Source: Thiotrichaceae bacterium
GTDB taxonomy: Bacteria; Pseudomonadota; Gammaproteobacteria; Thiotrichales; Thiotrichaceae
DNA: 7,340 nucleotides
Direction of reading: 5' to 3'
Assembly: GCA_026992705.1 (NCBI GenBank)
Contig: JALWYT010000099.1
Coordinates: forward strand, 1-7,340
Below are positions 1 to 6,418 of the stretch, piece after piece. The notes below the pieces were generated by a model. That model was not told the origin of the DNA and did not search any database. It was given only the letters and a program-made list of their open reading frames with translations. A program made the translations under genes and the position numbers. Every line of letters begins with the position of its first letter. Position 1 is the first letter of the stretch.

Positions 1-114
1 AAAGGGACACTACCTTTTTTAATAGAAAGCCTCCCCTTTATGGAAAACAGTACGGTAGAGTTATTTAACCCTTGGAATTATTTGGAGAAAAATAAACCTA
101 GCCATAACTTGTAG
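1..114 (+). CDS. Possible C-terminal end of a truncated upstream gene
   Basis: Frame 1 is open from the first base of the window to a TAG at 112-114, giving 37 codons with no start visible inside the window. The translation ends in LFNPWNYLEKNKPSHNL, which reads like a plausible hydrophilic protein tail, but I do not recognise the family. An open stretch of this length is only weakly significant in AT-rich DNA, so it may be chance. No terminator hairpin follows it. If real, it would be a plus-strand gene convergent with the lol operon. Confidence 0.3.
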   Translation, partial: KGTLPFLIESLPFMENSTVELFNPWNYLEKNKPSHNL

Positions 115-481
115 GTTACAGTGGGTGGGTATCACAATAGTAATTTTTCATTCGGACAAGGCTAAAAGCCACACTTCCATTTATTAGCCACTAACTATTA
201 ACACGCCGCTTTGTCGCTAATTGATAGATTTCCAGCAGATCATCTTCATCAATATCAACATAAGTTTTAATAGGGTCTAGCAACCAATAGCTTGTCATAA
301 ATATCCCGAATATCCCAAGAAAACCATGTTATAAACAAGGCAATCTACTTTATAGGTATTGTCTTGATCTATATCCAATCGAATCGTAACTACTCCGTTC
401 AATTTATATACAAAGATGATAAGCCATTGATGAGTTTGGGTTTGGTACCTTTACTGCTAGGTAAAACAGTTGCAAATAAAT
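115..481. other. Stretch downstream of lolD without a supportable gene
   Basis: About 370 bases lie between the possible left-edge gene tail and the lolD stop. I find no full-length gene, RNA gene or clear terminator. On the minus strand there are two adjoining open stretches in different frames. One runs from about 450 down to a TGA near 295. The other is a 35-codon ATG frame at 298-191 with an acidic segment (VDIDEDDLLEIYQLATKRR). A plus-strand frame starting at 364 runs into the 3' end of lolD and is best treated as spurious. The stretch may hold a decayed gene, but nothing proves it. Confidence 0.4.
191..298 (-). CDS. Possible 35-aa small ORF or gene remnant
   Basis: An ATG at 298-296 (minus strand) opens a 35-codon frame ending at TAG 193-191. 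A GGGA lies 5 nt before the ATG and could act as a weak ribosome binding site. The product contains an acidic run (DIDEDD) followed by a basic end (TKRRVNS), with no signal peptide or membrane segment. I do not recognise it. The preceding minus-strand frame, shifted relative to this one, is also protein-like (NGVVTIRLDIDQDNTYKVD). The pair could therefore be a frameshifted remnant of one gene rather than a true small gene. Confidence 0.2.
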   Translation of the reverse strand: MTSYWLLDPIKTYVDIDEDDLLEIYQLATKRRVNS

Positions 482-1165
482 TTACTCACTCAAAACCCCA
501 TCAATCAATGAATACGCTTGATCCATTTTTTGGGCGAGTTCTAAATCGTGGGTGACGACGACAAAGGCGGTTCCCATTTCGGTGTTGAGTTCTTGCATGA
601 GGTCGAAGATTTTATTGGCGGTTTTGTGGTCGAGGTTGCCTGTGGGTTCGTCGGCTAATACGGCTTTGGGGTGAGTGACTAAGGCTCGGGCGATGGCGGC
701 TCGTTGTCTTTCGCCGCCTGATAGTTGACCGGGTTTGTGATCAAGTCGTTTAGCAAGACCGACCCACTCCAGCATTTTGCTTGCTAATTTGCTGGCTTCT
801 TTGACATTGTATTTGCCAATTAATAATGGCATGGCAACATTTTCTAATGCGGTAAATTCTGGGAGTAAGTGATGGAATTGATAAATAAAACCGAGTGATT
901 TATTCCGTAACAAACCTCTATCCGCATCCGATAGGGAGCTAACATCTTTGCCTGCGATGGAAACTGTGCCTGAGCTGGGTAAATCTAGGCTGCCGAGCAA
1001 GTGTAGCAAGGTACTTTTACCGCTGCCTGATGAACCGACGATGGCAATTTTATCACCTTCTTTGATGTCTAAATTAATGCCTTTTAGCACTTCAACATCA
1101 AGGTCTCCTTCGGTATAGCGTTTGCGTAAATCGCGGCATTGGATAATAGTTTGTGAATTATTCAT
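482..1165 (-). CDS. lolD: LolD, ATPase of the lipoprotein-releasing ABC transporter
   Basis: This 227-aa cytoplasmic ATPase should power the LolCDE complex, which extracts mature lipoproteins from the inner membrane and hands them to LolA. All ABC motifs are intact: Walker A GSSGSGKST (44-52), Q-loop Gln96 in the LolD-typical IYQFHHLLPEF, signature LSGGERQR (148-155), Walker B ending LADEPTGNLD with Asp172-Glu173, and switch His206. Length is normal for LolD. I chose the ATG at 1165 rather than an in-frame upstream ATG at 1255. It gives the expected N-terminus just before the ABC fold, and the longer form would add 30 residues read from inside the preceding gene. The start overlaps the stop of the upstream permease by 8 nt (ATGAATAA), with a GGAAG purine stretch about 10 nt before the ATG, so translational coupling is likely. 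It is the last gene of the operon. LolD is clear from the motifs and the neighbouring permeases; other MacB-type ATPases are similar but sit with different partners. Confidence 0.95.
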   Translation of the reverse strand: MNNSQTIIQCRDLRKRYTEGDLDVEVLKGINLDIKEGDKIAIVGSSGSGKSTLLHLLGSLDLPSSGTVSIAGKDVSSLSDADRGLLRNKSLGFIYQFHHLLPEFTALENVAMPLLIGKYNVKEASKLASKMLEWVGLAKRLDHKPGQLSGGERQRAAIARALVTHPKAVLADEPTGNLDHKTANKIFDLMQELNTEMGTAFVVVTHDLELAQKMDQAYSLIDGVLSE

Positions 1166-2426
1166 AACGTAGTGCTTCCGCTGGCTGTACTGTTGAGGCT
1201 TTCCATGCTGGGTAAAGTGTGGCAAGCATAGATAGTAGCAGTGCTGTGCCTGCAATTAATACGACATCACTTGCATTAATCGTGGCGACAACTTCGCTGA
1301 TACCATAAATTTCGGGGTTGATGAAATGATGATTAAAGGCTTTTTCAATGATTGGCACAATATTTTCTACATTGAAAGCAATCAATAAGCCTAAAGTGGT
1401 TCCTAATAAGGTTCCAAATAAGCCGATAATGGTTCCTTGCACCATAAAAACGCCCATGAGTCGTTTCGGCGTTAAACCTAGCGTGCGTAAAATGGCAATA
1501 TCTGATTGTTTGTCATGCACGATCATGGATAAGGTTGATAACAGATTAAAAACAGCGACCAAAACAATCATCACTAAAATCATAAATAACATGGTTTTTT
1601 GCATTTTAATGGCGGTAAATTCATTGGAATATTCTTGCGTCCAATCGCCAATCCAATATTCTGTATCGCTATTATCATAAATAAAATAAGCAATATCACG
1701 GGATTGATAAGGGTCTGATAATTTTATTCGCAAGCCTGAGACAGCATCCCCCATATCAAACATTTCCGCTATATCATTAATATTGGCATACGCATAGCTC
1801 ACATCATATTGCTGCATATCCACTTTGAATAAGCCCACAACGTTAAAGCGTTTAAGCTCTGGCAGGCTTTGCTGCCCTGCTTCGGCATTTGAAACAGGGT
1901 TAAGAGCAACAATATTATCCCCAACATCAACCCCTAAATTCTTTGCCAGTGTCTCACCTAAAATAATGCCATGTTCACCCGCTTTAAGCTTATCAAAACT
2001 GCCTTTAGTGATATGACTGGCGACATAGCTGACTTGTTTTTCTAGCACAGGATCAATGCCATACAAACTCACGCCATTGGCAATATCGCCTTTGCTGAAC
2101 ATTAATTGCTCATAAATATAGGGGGCAATGCCTTGCACACCGGGGAAAATTTCCAGTTTTTCTTTTTCATTTTTCCAGTCATATAGCTTATTGCCTTCTT
2201 CCGTGATTGTTAAATGAGGAATCATGCTGAGAATGCGATCACGCATGGCATTTTCAAAACCATTCATCACCGATAGCACGACAATCAATACAATTACGCC
2301 CAAAGCAATGCCAATAATGGAAGCGAGGGAGATAAATGATACCATGCGATTGTTTCGTTGGGCTCGCGTATATCGCCAACCGATTGACCATTCTAAAAAG
2401 CGACTGAGTTTATTGTTATTAGTCAT
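1158..2426 (-). CDS. lolC/E: LolC/LolE-family lipoprotein-releasing permease, second copy
   Basis: This 422-aa inner-membrane permease should form, with the adjacent paralogue and LolD, the transporter that releases lipoproteins to LolA. It has the family layout. TM1 is at about 29-52, followed by the conserved SVMNGFE. A large periplasmic domain covers about 60-270, and TM2 to TM4 lie at about 277-300, 323-350 and 385-404. A cytoplasmic segment, DKQSDIAILRTLG (305-317), is expected to contact LolD. The C-terminus, QPAEALRYE, matches E. coli LolC closely. The N-terminal MVSFISLASIIGIALGV looks more like LolE. The segment at 180-194 ending SLPELKRF lies where LolC carries its LolA-binding hook. 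LolC versus LolE therefore cannot be settled by eye. I chose ATG 2426 over an in-frame ATG at 2462, because it overlaps the upstream stop by 8 nt and has GAGG 9 nt before it. Its own stop overlaps the lolD start in the same way. Confidence 0.92.
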   Translation of the reverse strand: MTNNNKLSRFLEWSIGWRYTRAQRNNRMVSFISLASIIGIALGVIVLIVVLSVMNGFENAMRDRILSMIPHLTITEEGNKLYDWKNEKEKLEIFPGVQGIAPYIYEQLMFSKGDIANGVSLYGIDPVLEKQVSYVASHITKGSFDKLKAGEHGIILGETLAKNLGVDVGDNIVALNPVSNAEAGQQSLPELKRFNVVGLFKVDMQQYDVSYAYANINDIAEMFDMGDAVSGLRIKLSDPYQSRDIAYFIYDNSDTEYWIGDWTQEYSNEFTAIKMQKTMLFMILVMIVLVAVFNLLSTLSMIVHDKQSDIAILRTLGLTPKRLMGVFMVQGTIIGLFGTLLGTTLGLLIAFNVENIVPIIEKAFNHHFINPEIYGISEVVATINASDVVLIAGTALLLSMLATLYPAWKASTVQPAEALRYE

Positions 2427-3663
2427 AACGCAATGCCTCAACAGGTTCAATGGATGCAGCACGGATGGAGGCGGGAATTGTTGCTAATATTGACAAGGCG
2501 ATGGAGCCAAGAGCAATTACCCAAACATTACTAGCTCGTAGATCAGAGGGTACATAGGAAATATAAAATAAATCCGGCGGGAAAATTTTAAAACCAAAAT
2601 AATCCTCAATGCTAGGAATCAGGGTTTCTAAATTCACTGCCAACGTAATCCCTAAAAGCACACCTAATAAGGTTCCAATAATGCCTAATAAACTCCCTTG
2701 AATCATAAAAACATTGCGGATAGTTGTCGATGACATGCCCAATGTTCGCAGAATGGCAATATCTGCCCGCTTATCCGTCACGAGCATAATTAAGGCAGCT
2801 AACATATAAAACGAGGCAATCAGTACAATGAAGAACAAAATAGTGAACATGGCAATATGTTCCATATTAATTGCCGAGAAAAAGACCTTATTCGCTTCTG
2901 CCCAGTCGGTTGCTTTGTAGCCTTTGCCTAGCTCTTGCTCAAGCTGATGAGCAAAATCAGGCGCATCGAATAAATCATCCAATTTTAAACGAATCCCCGT
3001 CACTTCCTTGCGTGTTTTTAGCAAACGAGCGGCATCTTCAATATGAATAAAGGCTGCACCGCTGTCATATTCTTTCATGCCTTTACGGAATATGGCGATT
3101 ACTGTAAATCGCTTCATTCGTGGCAATAAACCTGCGGGGGTAATCTGGATTTGTGGTGTAATCAATGTAATTTTGTCACCGGGATAAACATTTAATTTAC
3201 CCGCCAACTCCGCTCCAATCGCAATGCCATAGCCGCGTGATTTCAAATCTTGCAATGAGCCATATTCCATGTGGCTATCCACATCGCTGACCTGATCTTG
3301 ATACTCAGGTGAAATACCATGTAGCAATACCCCGTGTGCAGCGGTATCTGAGGTAATCATAATCTGACTTTCAATATAAGGGGCTGCACCGACAACATGC
3401 TCTTTTTTAGCAAGCTTATCACGCATCACTTGCCAGTTAGCGAGCAAGCCGTCTGTCTCCGAAACCGTGACATGAGCGACCATGCCTAATATTCTTGTTC
3501 GTAACTCACGCTCAAAGCCGTTCATAATGGAAAGTATGGTAATTAACACCAATACACCAATCATCGTCCCCAATACAGCGGCAAGTGAGACGTGAGAAAT
3601 TCGCTGGTTTTTGCGTTTATATGCGTAACGCAAGCCAATATAAAGATCAAGTGGTTTAAACAT
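2419..3663 (-). CDS. lolC/E: LolC/LolE-family lipoprotein-releasing permease, first copy
   Basis: First gene of the lol operon, 414 aa, an inner-membrane permease of the same family as the next gene. TM1 (about 25-46) ends in SIMNGFERELRTRILGM, a strong LolC/LolE signature. A periplasmic domain follows. TM2 to TM4 lie at about 270-294, 317-343 and 379-398, with DKRADIAILRTLG at 297-309 as the probable LolD contact. TPAGLLPRMKRF (175-186) resembles the LolC hook that in E. coli recruits LolA (TPMGRIPSQR), arguing for LolC. However, FPPDLFYISYVPSDL near 361-375 resembles LolE. The protein ends EALRYD, nearly the same as its partner. The start MFKPLDLYIGLRY fits the family N-terminus, although no clear Shine-Dalgarno precedes the ATG at 3663. 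The two permeases presumably form a heterodimer. Family assignment is secure; which one is LolC and which LolE is not. Confidence 0.92.
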   Translation of the reverse strand: MFKPLDLYIGLRYAYKRKNQRISHVSLAAVLGTMIGVLVLITILSIMNGFERELRTRILGMVAHVTVSETDGLLANWQVMRDKLAKKEHVVGAAPYIESQIMITSDTAAHGVLLHGISPEYQDQVSDVDSHMEYGSLQDLKSRGYGIAIGAELAGKLNVYPGDKITLITPQIQITPAGLLPRMKRFTVIAIFRKGMKEYDSGAAFIHIEDAARLLKTRKEVTGIRLKLDDLFDAPDFAHQLEQELGKGYKATDWAEANKVFFSAINMEHIAMFTILFFIVLIASFYMLAALIMLVTDKRADIAILRTLGMSSTTIRNVFMIQGSLLGIIGTLLGVLLGITLAVNLETLIPSIEDYFGFKIFPPDLFYISYVPSDLRASNVWVIALGSIALSILATIPASIRAASIEPVEALRYD

Positions 3664-3707
3664 AGCAACGCATTAAAACATAGTGTGAAAGCGATAGAAA
3701 GCCACGA

Positions 3708-3736
3708 ATTATATCATCCGATACAATAGCACTTAA
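3708..3736 (-). promoter_or_regulatory. Candidate sigma-70 promoter of the lol operon
   Basis: Reading the minus strand, a perfect -10 TATAAT (3713-3708) is preceded at exactly 17 nt by TTAAGT (3736-3731), a 3/6 match to the -35 consensus. Transcription would begin near 3701, about 38 nt before the first permease ATG. On the opposite strand a TACAAT (3722-3727) lies in the spacer and may be the -10 of the divergent small gene, so the two promoters may overlap. Confidence 0.45.
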
Positions 3737-3752
3737 TTACGAGAATATAATA

Positions 3753-4037
3753 ATGAAAATTCGTTTATTACTATTATCTAGCTTATTGTTTTTATTACCC
3801 ATTGCTCAGGCTGATATTCTTTCTTTAAGCCCTGATGCCCAAATCAGCAAAGCTCAACATATTCCGACACGCGGTCAAACCATGAAAACCGTCCGCAAAC
3901 AATGCGGCAAGCCCAAGCACATCCACAAATCAAAAGGACCTATAAAACCCCAATGGCCACGCATCACCAGCTGGGACTATGATGGCTATTCTGTTTATTT
4001 TGAACGCCATATTGTTTTGCATACCGTAGTTCATTAA
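3753..4037 (+). CDS. Small secreted protein of unknown function (94 aa)
   Basis: The product begins with a clear Sec signal peptide: MKIR, a Leu-rich core, then PIAQA, with cleavage likely after residue 20. This leaves a mature protein of about 74 residues. There is no lipobox Cys at the cleavage site, so a soluble periplasmic protein is more likely than a lipoprotein. The mature part has GQTMKTVRKQCGKPKH (41-56) and then WPRITSWDYDGYSVYFE (68-84), ending HTVVH. The GxTM..V....G.P pattern followed by an aromatic WDY..Y.VYFE strand recalls small BamE/SmpA-like periplasmic proteins in gammaproteobacteria. This is a resemblance only and I assign no function. GAGAA lies 7 nt before the ATG. The gene is divergent from the lol operon, with 89 bp between starts, and ends 13 bp from the convergent pyrF stop. 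It has one Cys, so no internal disulfide. Confidence 0.8.
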   Translation: MKIRLLLLSSLLFLLPIAQADILSLSPDAQISKAQHIPTRGQTMKTVRKQCGKPKHIHKSKGPIKPQWPRITSWDYDGYSVYFERHIVLHTVVH

Positions 4038-4050
4038 AAAATAATATACT

Positions 4051-4740
4051 TCAATTACTTATAGTATTAATCATCTTAATAATGGTTTGAGGTTTTTTCG
4101 ATTGGGTAATTGGACGACCTACCACCATATAATTTACTCCTGATTTTAATGCTGTTTCTGGTGTCATCACTCGACTTTGGTCACCAATATCTGCCCCACT
4201 TGGGCGAATTCCCGGTGTAACCAGCAAAAAATCATCACCTAATGCTTTTCGCAACATTTTAGCTTCCTGTGCAGAGCAAACAACGCCATCCAAACCAGAG
4301 TGTTTTGCAAGTTTTGCCAAACGAATCACCTGCTCTTGTGGCGGCAAATCTAAACCAATTCCTTGCAATTGTGATTGATCCATTGAAGTCAATACCGTTA
4401 CCGCAATTAATTTAGGTGGATTTTCAAAATCACCCAATGCTTCCCGTGCGGCTCGCATCATCTTCTCCCCACCTGAAGCATGCACATTAATCATCCAAAC
4501 ACCAAGCCTCGCAGCTGCCCGGCAAGCCGAAGCAACCGTATTGGGAATATCATGAAATTTAAGATCAAGAAATACATCAAACCCTCGCTCAACTAGGGAG
4601 TGAACAAAATCAGAACCTGCTGAAACATACAACTCAAACCCTACTTTGAGCTTACAAATAGCCGGTGATAAAGGCTCGATAAAAGCCAAAGCTTGCTCTG
4701 CTGAAGGGAAATCTAGGGCAATAATAAGTTTGCTGGACAC
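4051..4740 (-). CDS. pyrF: Orotidine 5'-phosphate decarboxylase
   Basis: PyrF catalyses decarboxylation of OMP to UMP, the last step of de novo pyrimidine synthesis, in the cytoplasm as a TIM-barrel dimer. The 229-aa product closely follows E. coli PyrF. Visible catalytic residues are Asp10 in the first strand (IIALDF), Lys32 (KLKVG), and the DLKFHDIPNT motif with Asp59, Lys61 and Asp64. Phosphate-binding regions are VTPGIRPSG and VVGRPITQS near the C-terminus. NVHASGGEKMMRAARE and GLDGVVCSAQEA are also family-typical. The start is GTG at 4740, which places the first strand at the expected position. AAGGA lies 10 nt upstream, and no in-frame ATG competes. The gene follows the pilin accessory gene on the same strand after 72 bp, but that gap contains a perfect TTGACA, so separate transcription is plausible. 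All key residues are present. Confidence 0.97.
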   Translation of the reverse strand: MSSKLIIALDFPSAEQALAFIEPLSPAICKLKVGFELYVSAGSDFVHSLVERGFDVFLDLKFHDIPNTVASACRAAARLGVWMINVHASGGEKMMRAAREALGDFENPPKLIAVTVLTSMDQSQLQGIGLDLPPQEQVIRLAKLAKHSGLDGVVCSAQEAKMLRKALGDDFLLVTPGIRPSGADIGDQSRVMTPETALKSGVNYMVVGRPITQSKKPQTIIKMINTISN

Positions 4741-4776
4741 GGGCTAATCATCCTTAGAAATTATGACGGTAGTATG

Positions 4777-4806
4777 AGCATCGCAAGATTACAGTAAAGT
4801 TGTCAA
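4777..4806 (-). promoter_or_regulatory. Candidate promoter upstream of pyrF
   Basis: On the minus strand a perfect -35 TTGACA (4806-4801) is followed after 18 nt by GATGCT (4782-4777), a poor 3/6 match to a -10. The start point would fall near 4770, about 30 nt before the GTG of pyrF. The -35 is good and the -10 weak, so this is tentative. Confidence 0.3.
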
Positions 4807-4812
4807 GATTAG

Positions 4813-5565
4813 CTAACCTTGCAACCAAGGATAAACATCAATAGTACCTGCAATCTCACCTGTTTTACGATTTACGGCGATAACAATATCTTTTTCTTTA
4901 CCAACGAGAGGTAGAAAAGCAAAATCTTTTTCTGTTTTATTTGTTTTCTGTAAAAACTGTTTTAATTTATTTTTTTTATCTTCATTTGAAAATAATACAG
5001 CAGGATCAATACCACGTTTAATAATATTTTCTGTGTATTTTCTTATTGGCTCATAATATTCAGGTCTTCTTTCTAAATCCTCTTTACCCTCAAATACCGT
5101 TTCAAATAAAAGTTTATTTCGCTCTACTCGATCTGTTGGAAGTTTTGCATATACAAGCTTAGGTCGCCAAAATGTAGACACTTTAAATTCATCATATTTT
5201 GCTCTTTCTGGGTGAGCATCTTTAGCAGGAATTAGTTCAAAACGATCAACCGCATAGACAACATAAACGGGATGCCCTTGATAAATTGCGTGCATACCAT
5301 AAATCAATGCAATAAGCTGGATTGTAATAATAACGCTTAAATCAAATTTTAAACTGGGTTTATTTTTTTTATATAAAATAAAGGTTAATAAAGGACCTAG
5401 AACAATATCAACACCTATCAATACAACCAACAGGTGCTTAATTCCATTAATTTCATCATAAGGTGAGGGATACCATATAAAAAAGATAACGAATAAAAAA
5501 TTTGTGATAATAAATGAACTAACCAGAAAATGAATAAAAGAAGCTCTTAATTTTTGTTTTAGCAT
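4813..5565 (-). CDS. TfpX/TfpZ-family type IV pilin accessory protein
   Basis: This 250-aa inner-membrane protein matches the accessory proteins encoded directly downstream of some type IVa pilin genes (TfpX/TfpY/TfpZ of Pseudomonas aeruginosa strains; FimB of Dichelobacter has a similar position). These proteins help pilin accumulate or assemble; the mechanism is not well understood. Visible features are three N-terminal membrane segments at about 12-32, 44-65 and 76-95. The hallmark GVDIVLGPLLTFILY (51-65) is followed by a Lys-rich loop and then LALIYG-type residues IALIYGMHAIYQGHPVYVVY. A charged, probably periplasmic C-terminal domain covers about 105-250, ending in GTIDVYPWLQG. The ATG at 5565 has AGGA 8 nt upstream. 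The gene lies 105 bp after pilA, with a hairpin in the gap that could lower its expression relative to pilin. It is markedly AT-rich (4921-4980 has only 9 G or C in 60), suggesting a different history from lol and pyrF. The exact subfamily letter is uncertain. Confidence 0.85.
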   Translation of the reverse strand: MLKQKLRASFIHFLVSSFIITNFLFVIFFIWYPSPYDEINGIKHLLVVLIGVDIVLGPLLTFILYKKNKPSLKFDLSVIITIQLIALIYGMHAIYQGHPVYVVYAVDRFELIPAKDAHPERAKYDEFKVSTFWRPKLVYAKLPTDRVERNKLLFETVFEGKEDLERRPEYYEPIRKYTENIIKRGIDPAVLFSNEDKKNKLKQFLQKTNKTEKDFAFLPLVGKEKDIVIAVNRKTGEIAGTIDVYPWLQG

Positions 5566-5617
5566 TTCAAATTTCCTAAATTGATTATTGTTATTTTTTT
5601 ATAAGGAGACAAACACG

Positions 5618-5641
5618 AAAGGGGGTTAAAAAACCCCCTTT
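5618..5641 (-). terminator. Hairpin between pilA and the accessory gene
   Basis: A perfect 10-bp inverted repeat (AAAGGGGGTT at 5618-5627, AACCCCCTTT at 5632-5641) encloses a 4-base loop, 30 bp past the pilA stop. It contains five G-C pairs. Read on the minus strand, the 3' arm ends in TTT followed by CGTGTTTG, so the U-tract is short and broken. This suggests a partial terminator or an mRNA 3'-end stabiliser, allowing abundant pilA message with some read-through into the accessory gene. Confidence 0.7.
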
Positions 5642-5670
5642 CTTTATTATGTCATATCTATATTTTTAGA

Positions 5671-6243
5671 TTAACGACATTCTGCTGGAGCATATTTTGC
5701 TTTTAAAGGAGCAGATAAAGTTCCAAATGTAATACCAGAGAATCTTGCTGTTGCTGTTGTAGAAGTTTCTGAAGAACATGCCCAGTCAATATTACCACTA
5801 CTACCAGCAGTTAGAGCTGCATCAAGCAATGTAGGAGTTCCATTTACATTTACAATAGGAGTTAATAGAAGCTGGTCATTAGTTCCATTTGCAACACCAA
5901 CAGTGCTACCTTTGTAGTCAATTAAGATTTCACCATCAGTATTAATTTTAGTATGACCTTGGTTAGTAGTTGCAGCTGAAGCAGCCATATCAATTGAATC
6001 TAAGTACTTACTAGCATGACTTTCAGCATTCCAGTTATTTCCTGTAACAGCAAGGTCATTAGGAGTAGATACCTCTGTTGCAATTGCTGTTTTACCCGGT
6101 TCAGCTAAAGACAAACCTTCAGTAACACGTGAACGAATTGTATAGTCCTGATAAGCAGGCAGTGCAATGGCTGCTAAGATACCGATGATCGCTACAACGA
6201 TCATTAATTCAATTAGTGTAAAACCTTGTTGTGCTTTTTTCAT
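5671..6243 (-). CDS. pilA: Type IVa major pilin (prepilin)
   Basis: The 190-aa prepilin has a short class-IVa leader MKKAQQG cut by prepilin peptidase PilD before Phe8 (G|FTLIELMIVVAIIG). Glu12 is the conserved Glu5 of the mature pilin, needed for N-methylation and subunit registration. Residues 8 to about 36 form the hydrophobic helix that anchors the subunit and packs the fibre core, followed by the usual LPAYQDYTIRSRVTEG. The variable globular domain ends in a Cys156-Cys189 pair (IDWACSS and PAECR), which should form the C-terminal D-region disulfide loop. AAGGT lies 6 nt before the ATG. Upstream is a sigma-54 promoter with possible PilR sites, the standard control for pilA. Downstream is a TfpX/TfpZ-type accessory gene. 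The short leader and IVa-style helix argue for a major fibre subunit rather than a minor pilin, but other pilin copies elsewhere in the genome cannot be excluded. Confidence 0.95.
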   Translation of the reverse strand: MKKAQQGFTLIELMIVVAIIGILAAIALPAYQDYTIRSRVTEGLSLAEPGKTAIATEVSTPNDLAVTGNNWNAESHASKYLDSIDMAASAATTNQGHTKINTDGEILIDYKGSTVGVANGTNDQLLLTPIVNVNGTPTLLDAALTAGSSGNIDWACSSETSTTATARFSGITFGTLSAPLKAKYAPAECR

Positions 6244-6324
6244 AATAATACCTTATATTTGTAGATTAATTGGATTTTAGATTTGGGCTTGAAAGCTTTT
6301 TTATTTTTGCCTTCGCTAGTAATG

Positions 6325-6342
6325 AAGCAAGTGCCATACCAA
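6325..6342 (-). promoter_or_regulatory. Sigma-54 promoter of pilA
   Basis: On the minus strand the 18-mer TTGGTATGGCACTTGCTT has GG (6340-6339) and GC (6328-6327) separated by exactly 10 nt, in a TGG-N8-TTGCT context. This fits the -24/-12 consensus TGGCAC-N5-TTGCW at its key positions. Transcription should start near 6315, about 72 nt before the pilA ATG. Control of pilA by RpoN with the PilS/PilR system is known in Pseudomonas and relatives; that it applies here is inferred. Confidence 0.8.
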
Positions 6343-6418
6343 TATGTAAAAATAATAATAAGGTATTAATATATATAGGGATTTATTTAAATTAAATGTT
6401 TAATTAACCGATCAGTAT

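Noticed and set aside
432..475. Hairpin past lolD as operon terminator (TTTAC / GTAAA near GGTACC)
   Set aside because: The stem is only 5 bp and no U-tract follows on the minus strand.
364..555. 63-codon plus-strand frame
   Set aside because: It overlaps the 3' end of lolD in antisense, has no ribosome binding site, and its C-terminal part is a reverse-strand reading of real coding sequence.
1166..1255. Longer start for lolD at ATG 1255
   Set aside because: The extra 30 residues are read from the middle of the upstream permease, do not resemble LolD, and the ATG at 1165 has the overlap and spacing seen at the other junction.
2427..2462. Longer start for the second permease at ATG 2462
   Set aside because: It would add 12 residues read from the previous gene. 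ATG 2426 matches the stop/start overlap pattern and has GAGG at a good distance.
1348..2487. Plus-strand frames opposite the second permease (1348-1680, 1825-2016, 2224-2487)
   Set aside because: They are antisense readings of a well-supported gene, with low-complexity products and no family resemblance.
6322..6369. 15-codon ATG frame upstream of pilA on the opposite strand
   Set aside because: It lies over the sigma-54 promoter, has no ribosome binding site and an unremarkable product.
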